Made by a program: the position numbers and the translations under genes. Shown here piece by piece: positions 16,068 through 26,241 of a stretch of DNA of 31,648 nucleotides. The stretch comes from Erythrobacter donghaensis (GTDB lineage: Bacteria > Pseudomonadota > Alphaproteobacteria > Sphingomonadales > Sphingomonadaceae). The notes under the pieces are model-generated. The model did no database searches and was not told the origin of the DNA. It worked only from the letters and a program-made list of their open reading frames with translations. Each line of letters starts with the position of its first letter. The first letter of the stretch is position 1. The DNA lies in contig NZ_LSJS01000185.1 in the NCBI RefSeq assembly GCF_001557325.1, positions 1 through 31,648 of the forward strand. The letters are read 5' to 3'.

Positions 16068-16149
16068 TGTGCGCCTTGCGCCCATGGGATCTCGACGCGG
16101 CGCAGGCTCCCGAACCCGGGAAGCGACATAAGACGAGAGGGGATTGCTC

Positions 16150-18306
<2,157 letters not shown>

Positions 18307-18331
18307 TCAGCCCCATCCGGTGAAAATCCAG

Positions 18332-18367
18332 ACCCCGCCGGGCGCGATCCCGGCGGGGTTTATCTTT
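18332..18367 (+). terminator. Intrinsic terminator of hppA
   Basis: Perfect GC stem CCCCGCCGGG (18333-18342), loop CGCGAT, CCCGGCGGGG (18349-18358), flanked by an A-T pair and followed by TTTATCTTT. It is 26 bp after the hppA stop and is the best terminator in the window. Confidence 0.9.
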
Positions 18368-18486
18368 GCCCGCGCCCCTGTCCCCCCATCGGACAGCCGC
18401 TCTGCGCGCTGAGGCTTTCTGAAACGCCCTGTGCCATCAAGCTGCATGAATCCGCAGACAGGTGCGGCAAGGCGGGGTTAACGGGC

Positions 18487-19647
18487 ATGAAGATGGGGTC
18501 GGCGGACAGCTTTCGCACCTGCGCAAGCGATACGACGAGCGGCCTGCGCCTCCTCTCCCTCGCCGACCTTGAAGAGCCCGCCTTCCGCGCCGCATGGGAG
18601 CGCCTCGTCACCCGCGCGGCCGAGCCCAATCCCTTTTTCGAGCCCTGGTACCTCCTCCCCTCGCTGCATCAGTGGGGTGCGCAGGATGGCGTGCGGGTCA
18701 AGGCGTGGTTCCAAGACGGGCGCCTCGCCGGGCTGATGCCGGTGTCGCGGCAGAGGCGCTATTACGGCCACCCGCTCACCCACGCCGCGGTGTGGCTCCA
18801 CGCCAACGCCTTCTGCGGCGTGCCACTGATCGCTGCGGGACACGAGGAGCGCTTCTGGGAAGATCTGCTCGCCCATTTCGACCGCCGCGCGGGCCGCGCG
18901 CTGTTCCTGCACCTGCCGCAGATGCCGAACGAGGGCCCGGTCTTCGCCGCGCTCGAAACCGTGCTCGCTACTCGCCGCCGTCCGCACTATATCGCTGCGC
19001 GCGAAGCCCGCGCGATGCTGGCGGGCGAGACCTCGGCGGCCGCCTATCTCGAAGCGGCGATGAGCGCCAAGAAGCGCAAGGAACTGCGCCGTCAGCACAA
19101 TCGCTTGGCCGAGGAAGGCCCGCTCGCCTTCGAGCGGATCGAGGGCGCCGAGGGCATCGCCGAATGGACCGCCGAGTTCCTCGCCCTGGAAGCCGCCGGA
19201 TGGAAGGGCGCGGCAGGCTCGGCCCTCGCCTCCGCCCCCGACACCCGCGCGCTGTTCGAAGCCGCGCTGGCGGGCGCGGCGGCGGCCGGGCGGCTCGAAC
19301 GCCTCGCGCTCCGGCTCGACGGGCGCGCCATCGCCATGCTCGCCAGTTTCCTCACCGCACCCGGCGCCTACAGCTACAAGACCGCCTTCGACGAGGCCTA
19401 TGCGCGCTTTTCCCCGGGCATGCTCCTCCAACTGGAGAACCTCGCCCTGCTCGAGCGCGAGGGGATCGCCTGGGCCGATAGCTGCGCGGTGCAAGGCCAC
19501 CCGATGATCGAGCGCTTGTGGCGCGACACGCGCCGCATGGCGAGCCTCAACATCGCCATCGGCGGCCGCGCGCGCCGCACCGCCTTCCGCCTGCTCCAGG
19601 CCTACGAGACCCGACCCCGAAACCCTCAAGGGAAGAAAGCCGCATGA
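18487..19647 (+). CDS. CelD/BcsL-like GNAT acyltransferase
   Basis: A 386-residue protein of the BcsL/CelD type, with a GNAT fold of acyl-CoA-dependent N-acyltransfer in the C-terminal half. Visible features are NPFFEPWYLLPSLHQW (47-62), which is typical of this group, a central Lys/Arg-rich helix MSAKKRKELRRQHNRLAEEG, and a GNAT-like region YSYKTAFDEAYARFSPGMLL (about 295-314). No signal peptide. The start ATG 18487 is uncertain; ATG 18493 is in frame and no ribosome-binding site is evident. Its stop overlaps the next gene by 4 bases (ATGA), linking it to a JmjC-type oxygenase. The substrate is unknown. Confidence 0.83.
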   Translation: MKMGSADSFRTCASDTTSGLRLLSLADLEEPAFRAAWERLVTRAAEPNPFFEPWYLLPSLHQWGAQDGVRVKAWFQDGRLAGLMPVSRQRRYYGHPLTHAAVWLHANAFCGVPLIAAGHEERFWEDLLAHFDRRAGRALFLHLPQMPNEGPVFAALETVLATRRRPHYIAAREARAMLAGETSAAAYLEAAMSAKKRKELRRQHNRLAEEGPLAFERIEGAEGIAEWTAEFLALEAAGWKGAAGSALASAPDTRALFEAALAGAAAAGRLERLALRLDGRAIAMLASFLTAPGAYSYKTAFDEAYARFSPGMLLQLENLALLEREGIAWADSCAVQGHPMIERLWRDTRRMASLNIAIGGRARRTAFRLLQAYETRPRNPQGKKAA

Positions 19648-20522
19648 ACGCCCCTGCCCGCTTCGCCGATGCCCTGCCCGCGACCGTCTTCGACGCCTCT
19701 GCGCGCGCAAAATTCGCCCGGCACTATCCCGAAAAGCCGCATGTCCTCACCCACGGCCTCACCAGCCACCCGCTACTGGAGATCGAGGCGCTTGCCGCAC
19801 TGGCCGAGCAGCTCCCGTCCGCCTCGGTCGAATACAACCGCGGCGACCTCCCCATCGGGGTCGATGGCAAGCCGGATTCGAACGGCCTCACCATCGCCGA
19901 AACCATCCGCAAGGTTGCCGAGGCGGAGAGCTGGGCGGTGCTCAAGAACATCGAGCAAGTGCCCGCTTACGAAGAGCTGCTGCGGGGCCTGCTCGAGGAA
20001 ATCCGCCCCGAGATCGAGGCCGCGACCGGCGCGATGCTGACCCCCCAAGGGTTCATCTTCGTCTCCAGCCCCAACTCGGTGACCCCCTATCACTTCGATC
20101 CCGAACACAACATCCTGCTCCAGATCCGTGGACGAAAGGCGATGACCCAGTTCCCCGCGGGCGACACCCGCTTCGTGCCCGATGAGGCCCACGAGACCTA
20201 CCATTCGGGCGGCCCGCGCGAATTGCGGTGGGATGATGCGATGCTCCCACACGGCACCGAATTCGCGCTCTCCCCCGGCGAGGCGCTGTTCGTGCCCGTC
20301 ATGGCGCCGCATTTCGTGCGGAACGGCCCCGCCCCCTCGGTGTCGCTGTCGATCACCTGGCGCTCGGAGTGGAGCTATCGCGAAAGCGACGCGCGCATCT
20401 TCAACGCAATCCTGCGCGCGCGGGGCCTGACGCCGAAGGCCCCCGGCCGGTTCCCGCAGCAAAACTATGCCAAGGCCTATGCCTTCCGCGTGATGCGCAA
20501 GCTCGGCTTGACGGGTTCGTAA
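19644..20522 (+). CDS. JmjC/cupin-like Fe(II)/2-oxoglutarate oxygenase
   Basis: A 292-residue protein with a JmjC/cupin-8-like jelly-roll core. The iron triad is intact: H150-F-D152 in YHFDPEHN and H223 in MAPHFVRN. Lys165 in IRGRKAM could bind 2-oxoglutarate. The N-terminal helical region (to about 125) is typical of bacterial cupin-like proteins. The ATG lies inside the stop of the GNAT gene (ATGA, 19644-19647), so the two proteins are made together and may modify the same product, for example one acylating and one hydroxylating. That role is inference; the catalytic motifs are seen. Confidence 0.83.
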   Translation: MNAPARFADALPATVFDASARAKFARHYPEKPHVLTHGLTSHPLLEIEALAALAEQLPSASVEYNRGDLPIGVDGKPDSNGLTIAETIRKVAEAESWAVLKNIEQVPAYEELLRGLLEEIRPEIEAATGAMLTPQGFIFVSSPNSVTPYHFDPEHNILLQIRGRKAMTQFPAGDTRFVPDEAHETYHSGGPRELRWDDAMLPHGTEFALSPGEALFVPVMAPHFVRNGPAPSVSLSITWRSEWSYRESDARIFNAILRARGLTPKAPGRFPQQNYAKAYAFRVMRKLGLTGS

Positions 20523-20544
20523 GGTCGCCGCATGGCCCTGCGCC

Positions 20545-21468
20545 ATGACTGACGAACCCACCAACGAAGAACTGGTCGCCGGCCTCGTCCGGCTGCTCAC
20601 GGTCGAGAAGCGCGCCGCCGACGTCTATGCCGGGCCGCCGCAGAAGGACGGGATCGGGCGCGTGTTCGGGGGACAGGTGCTGGCGCAGGCGCTCCAAGCC
20701 GCGCAGGCGAGCGTCACCGACGGCAAGGCGGCCCATTCGCTCCACGCCTATTTCCTGCGCGGCGGGCGCGAGGGGGCGGGAATAGAATACCGCATCGAGC
20801 GCGATTTCGACGGGAGGAGCTTCGCCAACCGCCGTGTTGTCGCCAGCCAGGAAGGCGAGGACGGGATGCCCGTCCCGATCCTCAACCTCACAGCCAGCTT
20901 CCAGCTGCCCGAGGACGGCCTCGAACACTGCGATTCCCCCATGCCCGATGTCGCCCGTCCCGATGATCTGCGCCCCGACCTGGAGCTGCGCCGCGAGATC
21001 GCCGCGCAATGGGGCGACAGGCTCTCGGAGACCCAGCGCCGCATGATGCTGCGCCCCCGCCCGATCGAGATGCGCACCATCGATCGCCTGCACTGGATGA
21101 GCCGCGAGCCGAGGGAGCCGCGCGCGCATACCTGGTTCAAGGTCTGTGCGCCGATCACGGGCGAGGCCGACACGCCGGAGCTGCACCGCGCGATCATCAC
21201 CTATGCCAGCGATTACACGCTGCTCGGCACCAGCGCGCTGCCACATGGCCTCAGCTGGATGCGCAACGAACTGGTCGGCGCGAGCCTCGATCACGCGATC
21301 TGGTTCCACCGCGATGCGCGCGCCGACGAATGGCTGCTCTATGCCACCGACGCGCCCTGGTCGGGCGGCGGGCGCGGGTTCAACCGCGGGCGGATCTTCA
21401 ACCTCGCGGGCGAGCTCGTGGCAAGCGTCGCGCAGGAGGGGATGATGCGGAAACGCAGCCCCCGCTAG
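20545..21468 (+). CDS. tesB: Acyl-CoA thioesterase II (TesB family)
   Basis: Double-hotdog acyl-CoA thioesterase of 307 residues that releases fatty acids from acyl-CoA. The family motif RVFGGQVLAQALQAA (39-53) opens the first hotdog. The catalytic set expected from E. coli TesB (Asp, Thr/Ser, Gln) is present as D223 (YASDYTLLG), S247 (GASLDH) and Q297 (AQEGMMR). It is 22 bp after the JmjC gene and so may be in the same transcript. The final tail RKRSPR is short, as normal. A 142-bp spacer with hairpins separates it from the convergent universal stress protein gene. Confidence 0.93.
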   Translation: MTDEPTNEELVAGLVRLLTVEKRAADVYAGPPQKDGIGRVFGGQVLAQALQAAQASVTDGKAAHSLHAYFLRGGREGAGIEYRIERDFDGRSFANRRVVASQEGEDGMPVPILNLTASFQLPEDGLEHCDSPMPDVARPDDLRPDLELRREIAAQWGDRLSETQRRMMLRPRPIEMRTIDRLHWMSREPREPRAHTWFKVCAPITGEADTPELHRAIITYASDYTLLGTSALPHGLSWMRNELVGASLDHAIWFHRDARADEWLLYATDAPWSGGGRGFNRGRIFNLAGELVASVAQEGMMRKRSPR

Positions 21469-21610
21469 GACAGAGCCGCTCGGCGGCGCAGCCGCCGCAA
21501 GCGCGAACGCGCGCCGCGCCTGATGGCGCGAAAGCCGAAGCGAAGCTGAACGAGCGAAGCGAGGACAACCGGACAGACGTCCGCCGCCCGGCGCTTGAGG
21601 GTGCAACAAA
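21469..21610. other. Convergent intergenic spacer with three hairpins (tesB/usp)
   Basis: This 142-bp gap has hairpins CGGCGGC-GCA-GCCGCCG (21481-21497), CGCGCC-TGAT-GGCGCG (21515-21530) and CGGAC-AGAC-GTCCG (21570-21583). Between the last two is a run of GCGAAGC-type short repeats. None has a T-tract, so these are at best Rho-type or weak bidirectional terminators. I see no gene here. Confidence 0.5.
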
Positions 21611-22429
21611 CTAGTGGGCGAGCAGCACCGGCATCTGCGGCTCGCTCAGCATGTGGCGCGTCACCCCGCCAAGCACCAGCTCGGCGAGCCGCGCGTGGCC
21701 ATAGGCGCCCATCACCAGCAGCGCGCAGTCGCGCAACTGGGCGGCGGAGAACAGCGTGTCGGCGATCCGCGCCTCGCCGCGAGGGATTTCGACGATCTCG
21801 CAAGAGATGCCGTGGCGGGCGAGGTATTTCGCGCCCTCGGTGCTGGGCAGGTCGAAGCGCTTGCCCTCGCCTGCCTGCTCGACCACGCAGGCGAGCGTCA
21901 CCTTCACCGAGCAGGCCAGCAGCGGCACCGCCGCGCGCAGCGCATGGGCGCTTTCGGCCGAGCCGTTCCATGCGACCAGCATCGGCGCGCCGACATCGAA
22001 GCTGTGCGTCCCCTCGGGCACCACCAGCACCGGCACCGGCGCGCGGGTCACCACATCGCCGACCAGCGCCGAGGGGCCCGACCGATCCATCCCCGCCTCG
22101 GCCGGGCCCATGATGACGATATCGGCGAGCGGCGAGGCCTCGATCAGGCGCTGGCCCGCGACGCCATATTCGAACCGCCAGTCGAAGGGCACGCCTTCAT
22201 GCTCGAGCTCGGCCTCGATCTTCGCGCGCAGCTTCTCGGCGTTCTCGCGGATTACCGGCAGCGCGGCAGCGATCGCCGAGCCGTAGAAGTCGCCGGGCAT
22301 GAACACGTCGTAACTCACCGCCTGCAGGCAGGTGATGTGGCCGTTGCAGGCGCGGGCCATGTCGAGCGCGACTTGCAGGCGCGCGGTCATGGCAGGATCG
22401 TGATCGATGTGCAGCAGGATCGATTTCAT
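21611..22429 (-). CDS. Tandem universal stress protein (UspA family)
   Basis: A 272-residue protein with two Usp domains (about 1-140 and 148-272), a layout common in alphaproteobacteria. The first domain starts MKSILLHIDHDP and has DIVIMGPAEAG. The second carries the ATP-binding-like pattern G-x2-G-x9-G in MGAYGHARLAELVLGG (about 240-255), where Gly replaces the usual Ser/Thr after the loop. I chose ATG 22429 over the longer start because GGGAGA (22436-22441) is a good ribosome-binding site. The upstream region holds a clear FNR-type box at 22483-22496, spaced as for an activated promoter, suggesting induction when oxygen is low. Its TAG stop is another CTAG. Confidence 0.92.
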   Translation of the reverse strand: MKSILLHIDHDPAMTARLQVALDMARACNGHITCLQAVSYDVFMPGDFYGSAIAAALPVIRENAEKLRAKIEAELEHEGVPFDWRFEYGVAGQRLIEASPLADIVIMGPAEAGMDRSGPSALVGDVVTRAPVPVLVVPEGTHSFDVGAPMLVAWNGSAESAHALRAAVPLLACSVKVTLACVVEQAGEGKRFDLPSTEGAKYLARHGISCEIVEIPRGEARIADTLFSAAQLRDCALLVMGAYGHARLAELVLGGVTRHMLSEPQMPVLLAH

Positions 22430-22454
22430 GGCGTATCTCCCGTTCATGATGAGG

Positions 22455-22496
22455 ATGATCGCCCCGGACGCAGCGCTGTGCCTTGACCCGGATCAA
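22455..22496 (-). promoter_or_regulatory. FNR/FixK-type box with promoter for the universal stress protein gene
   Basis: TTGAC-N4-ATCAA at 22483-22496 matches the FNR consensus TTGAT-N4-ATCAA at nine of ten arm positions. On the minus strand, GATCAT (22455-22460) is a possible -10 element (4 of 6). It would start transcription near 22448 and place the box centre about 41.5 bases upstream, the class II activator position. The box is clear; the start site is a prediction. Confidence 0.6.
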
Positions 22497-22538
22497 TTTC
22501 GCTGGGCCGCGCGATGATGCGCATAGCACCTTGCCAGA

Positions 22539-22544
22539 GATAAT
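22539..22544 (+). promoter_or_regulatory. Candidate -10 element for the carotenoid-oxygenase gene
   Basis: GATAAT differs from TATAAT by one base. No good -35 hexamer is seen 17 bp upstream, which is expected of an activator-dependent promoter. Transcription would start near 22551, placing the FNR-type box centre about 61.5 bases upstream, the class I activator position. Confidence 0.4.
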
Positions 22545-22579
22545 GCGCGGCCTCATTCTGCACGCCGAGGGAGTGACCA

Positions 22580-24091
22580 ATGCAGATCATGCGCCACCCG
22601 CCGGTGAAGACCAGCCTCGAGCCGTCGAACCACCCCTATCTGACAGGCCCGTGGACGCCGCTGCACGAGGAAGTGGACGTTCCCGAACTGCGGGTGATCG
22701 AGGGCGCGATCCCACCCGACATCGACGGGATCTACCTCCGCAACACCGAGAACCAGGTCCATCAGCCATTGGGGCGGCACCATCCCTTCGATGGCGATGC
22801 GATGATCCACCAGGTCGACATCTCGGGCGGCAAGGCGAGCTACCGCAACCGCTTCGTGCGGACGCACTGCTTCGAGGCCGAACAGATCGCGGGCCGCAGC
22901 CTGTGGGGCGGGCTGATGGACCCGTGGGGCACGAGCGTGCGTCCCGGCTTCGGCGCGCATGGGGGGCTCAAGGACACCGGATCGACCGACATCATCGTCC
23001 ATGCCGGCACCGCCTATGCCACGCTCTACCAGTGCGGCGAGGCGTGGATGCTCGATCCCGTCACATTGGGGAGTCGCGGCAAGGCGCCGTGGGTGCCGCT
23101 GGACGGCATTTCGGCCCACCCGAAGGTCGACGAGGCGACCGGGGAGCTGATGTTCTTCAACTATTCGAAGCACGCGCCTTTCATGCATTACGGGGTGGTC
23201 GACCGGACCGGCGCGCTGGTGCACTACGTCCCTGTCCCCCTCCCCGGCCCGCGCCTGCCGCACGACATGGCGATCACGCCCAACTGGTCGATCCTCAACG
23301 ACATGCCGCTGTTCTGGGACGAGGAGCTGCTCACCCGCAACATCCACGCCGCGCGGCTGCACGAGGGCGTCCCGACCCGCTTCGCCCTGATCCCGCGCCG
23401 CGGCCAACCGGAAGACATTCGCTGGTTCGAGGCCGCGCCGACCTATGTGCTGCATTGGACCAACGCATGGGAGGAGGGCGACGAGGTGATCCTCGAAGGC
23501 TATCACCAGGCCAAGCCCATGCCCGATCCGCTCGAGGAGATGGGCCGCTACAGCCACATGATGGCCTATGTGGACGAACACTCATTCCAGTCCCGCCTCC
23601 ACCGCTGGCGGTTCAACCTCAAGACCGGCGAGACCCGCGAGGAGCGTTTGTCCGAGCGGATCGTCGAATTCGGCATGATCAACCCGCGCTATGCCATGCA
23701 TAAAAGCCGCTATGTGTGGTCTACAACCACGCGGCCCGGCTGGTTCCTGTTCAACGGCTATGTCCGCCACGACACCGAGACGGGCGAGGAGCAGGTCTAC
23801 CGCCTGCCCGAAGGCGTCTATGCGAGCGAAAGCCCGATGATACCGAAAAAGCCCTCAAGTAGCGAAGCGGTAGGGCACGAAGACTCGGGCTACCTCGTCA
23901 CCTTCCTGATTGACGAGAACACCGGCACCTCGGAATGCGCGATCCTCGATGCTGCGGACATCGCCAAGGGCCCGATCTGCCGCCTCGCGCTGCCGCACAA
24001 GATCTGTTCGGGCACGCATTCGGTCTGGGTCGAGCACGACCAACTGCGCAAGGATGCCGCCTTCCACCGGGAGCGCTTCGCCGCCCGCTGA
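22580..24091 (+). CDS. Carotenoid-cleavage/lignostilbene-type dioxygenase
   Basis: Non-haem iron oxygenase of the RPE65/CCD superfamily, 503 residues, which cleaves the central double bond of carotenoids or stilbenes using O2. The seven-bladed propeller's four iron-binding His can be placed at H180 (ISAHPK), H228 (LPHDMA), H292 (VLHWTN) and H480 (SGTHSVW). The segments GIYLRNTENQ and PFDGDAMIH near the N-terminus are typical. ATG 22580 has GAGGGAG (22567-22573) as ribosome-binding site. No signal peptide is present, so it is cytosolic. The substrate (carotenoid versus lignin-derived stilbene) cannot be decided. It diverges from a universal stress protein gene and shares the FNR-type box. Confidence 0.92.
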   Translation: MQIMRHPPVKTSLEPSNHPYLTGPWTPLHEEVDVPELRVIEGAIPPDIDGIYLRNTENQVHQPLGRHHPFDGDAMIHQVDISGGKASYRNRFVRTHCFEAEQIAGRSLWGGLMDPWGTSVRPGFGAHGGLKDTGSTDIIVHAGTAYATLYQCGEAWMLDPVTLGSRGKAPWVPLDGISAHPKVDEATGELMFFNYSKHAPFMHYGVVDRTGALVHYVPVPLPGPRLPHDMAITPNWSILNDMPLFWDEELLTRNIHAARLHEGVPTRFALIPRRGQPEDIRWFEAAPTYVLHWTNAWEEGDEVILEGYHQAKPMPDPLEEMGRYSHMMAYVDEHSFQSRLHRWRFNLKTGETREERLSERIVEFGMINPRYAMHKSRYVWSTTTRPGWFLFNGYVRHDTETGEEQVYRLPEGVYASESPMIPKKPSSSEAVGHEDSGYLVTFLIDENTGTSECAILDAADIAKGPICRLALPHKICSGTHSVWVEHDQLRKDAAFHRERFAAR

Positions 24092-24108
24092 CGTGGAGCG
24101 ATGACCGC

Positions 24109-24166
24109 GCGGCGTCACGCCGCCGGTCGATGCGCCTGCCACGCTCGTCGCGCGCGTTCTTGCGCG
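24109..24166 (+). other. GC-rich hairpin pair between CCD and DUF885 genes
   Basis: The 132-bp gap after the dioxygenase gene holds hairpins GCGGCG-TCA-CGCCGC (24109-24123) and CGCGCGC-GTTCTT-GCGCGCG (24147-24166). Neither has a T-tract. They may aid Rho-dependent termination or structure the leader of the next gene. No ORF of interest is seen. Confidence 0.35.
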
Positions 24167-24223
24167 CGCCCGCGCACGCGCCTAGCGCCCCGCGATTGCA
24201 TCTTGCCCCGGGGACTGCCGAAT

Positions 24224-26050
24224 ATGACCTTGCGCCTTGCCCTTGCCGCCTCGAGCGCGCTGCTGCTTTCTTTCGCCGCGCCCGCCCTTGCCGAAACGGC
24301 AACCGCGCCCGAGACCGCCGCCACTGCCGCGCCCCAGTCCGAACACGACAAGCTCTTCGCCCTGTTCGAAGATGCCGACGCGCGCGAGCTCGCGCTCAAC
24401 CCCTTGAGCCGGTTGTTCCGCGGCGACGACGAGAACGCCGGGCGCCTCGGCGATTTCCTGACCGATTCGAGCTTCCTTGCCGGGCGCACCGACATCAAGC
24501 TGAACCTCGCGCTGCTCGCGCAGATCGACCGCAGCAAGCTCGATGCGACCGATGCGCTCGCCTACGACGTGTTCAAGTACACGCAGGAACGCGCGCTCGC
24601 CGGGGTGACCGACGAGATGCGCGCGCTCACCGAAGTGCGGCCCCTGAACCACTTCTTCGGCCTGCACACCTTCTACCCGCAATTCGCCAGCGGCACCGGG
24701 GTCGCGCAGTTCAAGACGCTCGCCCATTACGAGGACAACCTCAGTCGCCACGACGACTATATCGCCTTCATCGACCGGGCGATCGCCAAGTTCCGCGAGG
24801 GGATGAAGAGCGGCGTGGTGGAAACCAAGCTGACGGTCGGGATCATGGTCACCCAACTCGACACGCAGCTGGCGACGCCGGTCGCGGATTCGCAGTTCAT
24901 GGCACCGACCAAGACCTTCCCCGATGGGCTCACCGAGGCCGACAAGGCCCGGCTGACCACGGCCTACGCGGCAAAAACCGCCGAGCTCTACGCGGCCAAC
25001 ACGCGCCTTCGCGACTTCCTGCGCGATGAATACCTTCCGGCCGCGCGCGAGAGCATCGGCCTTTCCCAGATGAAGGGCGGCGACAAGCTCTATGCCCGGC
25101 TGGTCGAAGATTCGACCACCCTGCCGCTCGATCCCGAGACCATCCACCAGCTCGGCCTCAGCGAGGTCGCGCGGATCAAGGGCGAGCTCGAGAAGCTCCG
25201 GCGCGAGGTCAAGTTCAAGGGCACGCTCACCCAGTTCTTCGACTATGTCCGCACCGACCCCAAGTTCCAGCCCAAGACCCGCGAGGGGCTGACGCAGAAC
25301 TTCTACGACATCGGCAAAGCGGTCGATGCGAAGATCGGCGCGCTGTTCTCGCAGCTGCCCAAGTCGAAGCTGGAAATCCGCCCCTATGACCCTTCGACCG
25401 AGAAGTTCGAGGCGGGCGGTTCCTACCAGTCCGGCTCGCCCGATGGCGACCGGCCGGGCGTGTTCTACTTCAACGCCTATGACCTGCCGAGCCGCTTGAC
25501 GCCGGGCAATGTCACGCTCTACCTCCACGAGGGCGCGCCCGGGCACCACTTCCAGATCAGCCTCGCGCAGGAGAACGAGGCGCTGCCCGCCTTCATGCGC
25601 TATGGCGGGACGACCGCCTATGTCGAGGGCTGGGCGCTCTATGCCGAGACATTGGGCCACGAGATGGGCTTCTACAAGGACCCGTGGAACCGCTACGGCA
25701 CGCTCCAGGACGAACAGCTGCGCGCGATGCGGCTGGTGGTCGATACCGGCATCCACGCCAAGGGCTGGAGCCGCGACCAGGCGATCGACTACATGCTCGA
25801 GAACTCGGGCATGACCCGCACAGAGGTGGTCGCCGAGGTCGATCGCTACATCGCCATTCCCTCGCAGGCACTCGCCTACAAGATCGGCGCGCTCAAGATC
25901 CAGGAGCTGAGGAAGCGCGCCGCCGACCGGCTCGGCGCGAAGTTCGACATCAAGGCGTTCCACGAGGTGGTGCTGAACACCGGCGGCCTGCCGCTGACCG
26001 TGCTGGAAGCCAAGATCGACCGCTGGATCGCGGCCCAGGCGGCGAACTAG
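24224..26050 (+). CDS. Secreted DUF885 family metallopeptidase-like protein
   Basis: A 608-residue exported protein of the DUF885 family, related to zinc peptidases. A signal peptide is clear: MTLRLALAAS, a hydrophobic core, and cleavage after ALA (residue 23). The active-site motif HEGAPGHH (435-442) gives zinc ligands and catalytic Glu436. The segment AYVEGWALYAE (465-475) supplies the likely third ligand, as in the family. I chose ATG 24224 because the signal peptide begins there and GGGGA lies upstream; a longer frame upstream is only an extension. Probably periplasmic or surface-attached peptidase, peptide substrate unknown. It has no obvious partner gene nearby. Confidence 0.92.
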   Translation: MTLRLALAASSALLLSFAAPALAETATAPETAATAAPQSEHDKLFALFEDADARELALNPLSRLFRGDDENAGRLGDFLTDSSFLAGRTDIKLNLALLAQIDRSKLDATDALAYDVFKYTQERALAGVTDEMRALTEVRPLNHFFGLHTFYPQFASGTGVAQFKTLAHYEDNLSRHDDYIAFIDRAIAKFREGMKSGVVETKLTVGIMVTQLDTQLATPVADSQFMAPTKTFPDGLTEADKARLTTAYAAKTAELYAANTRLRDFLRDEYLPAARESIGLSQMKGGDKLYARLVEDSTTLPLDPETIHQLGLSEVARIKGELEKLRREVKFKGTLTQFFDYVRTDPKFQPKTREGLTQNFYDIGKAVDAKIGALFSQLPKSKLEIRPYDPSTEKFEAGGSYQSGSPDGDRPGVFYFNAYDLPSRLTPGNVTLYLHEGAPGHHFQISLAQENEALPAFMRYGGTTAYVEGWALYAETLGHEMGFYKDPWNRYGTLQDEQLRAMRLVVDTGIHAKGWSRDQAIDYMLENSGMTRTEVVAEVDRYIAIPSQALAYKIGALKIQELRKRAADRLGAKFDIKAFHEVVLNTGGLPLTVLEAKIDRWIAAQAAN

Positions 26051-26151
26051 ACCCGCGCCGCCGGGCCGGCTGCGGCTCGGCTCGTCGCATCCGCTGCCCC
26101 GATTGCCCGCTCCTGCGGCTGTCGGGGCATCGGCGTTCACCTGCCAGCAAG

Positions 26152-26165
26152 GTGTTGCGCAACAC
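26152..26165. promoter_or_regulatory. Perfect 14-bp palindrome upstream of the OmpA-family gene
   Basis: GTGTTGCGCAACAC is a perfect palindrome 77 bp upstream of the OmpA-family gene. Its core TTGCGCAA also occurs in the palindrome TTTGCGCAAA upstream of hppA (15994-16003). It sits in the 191-bp gap after the DUF885 gene. The protein that binds, if any, is unknown. Confidence 0.4.
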
Positions 26166-26241
26166 GCACCCTTTCGCGCAGAACGCCAACAACGGGCCCA
26201 CTCTCGGGATCGCGGGCCTGCAACGCAGGAGCATAACCACT

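Noticed and set aside
16063..16131. 22-codon reading frame in the hppA leader, possible leader peptide
   Set aside because: Its ATG lies upstream of the most likely transcription start (about 16074), and the Arg-rich content is common by chance in this GC-rich DNA.
18378..18396. Weak hairpin CTGTCC…GGACAG after the hppA terminator
   Set aside because: Only six pairs, no T-tract, and it follows an already strong terminator.
24182..26140. Long minus-strand open frame opposite the DUF885 gene
   Set aside because: Antisense shadow of a gene with signal peptide and active-site motif; its own product has low-complexity composition and no domain.
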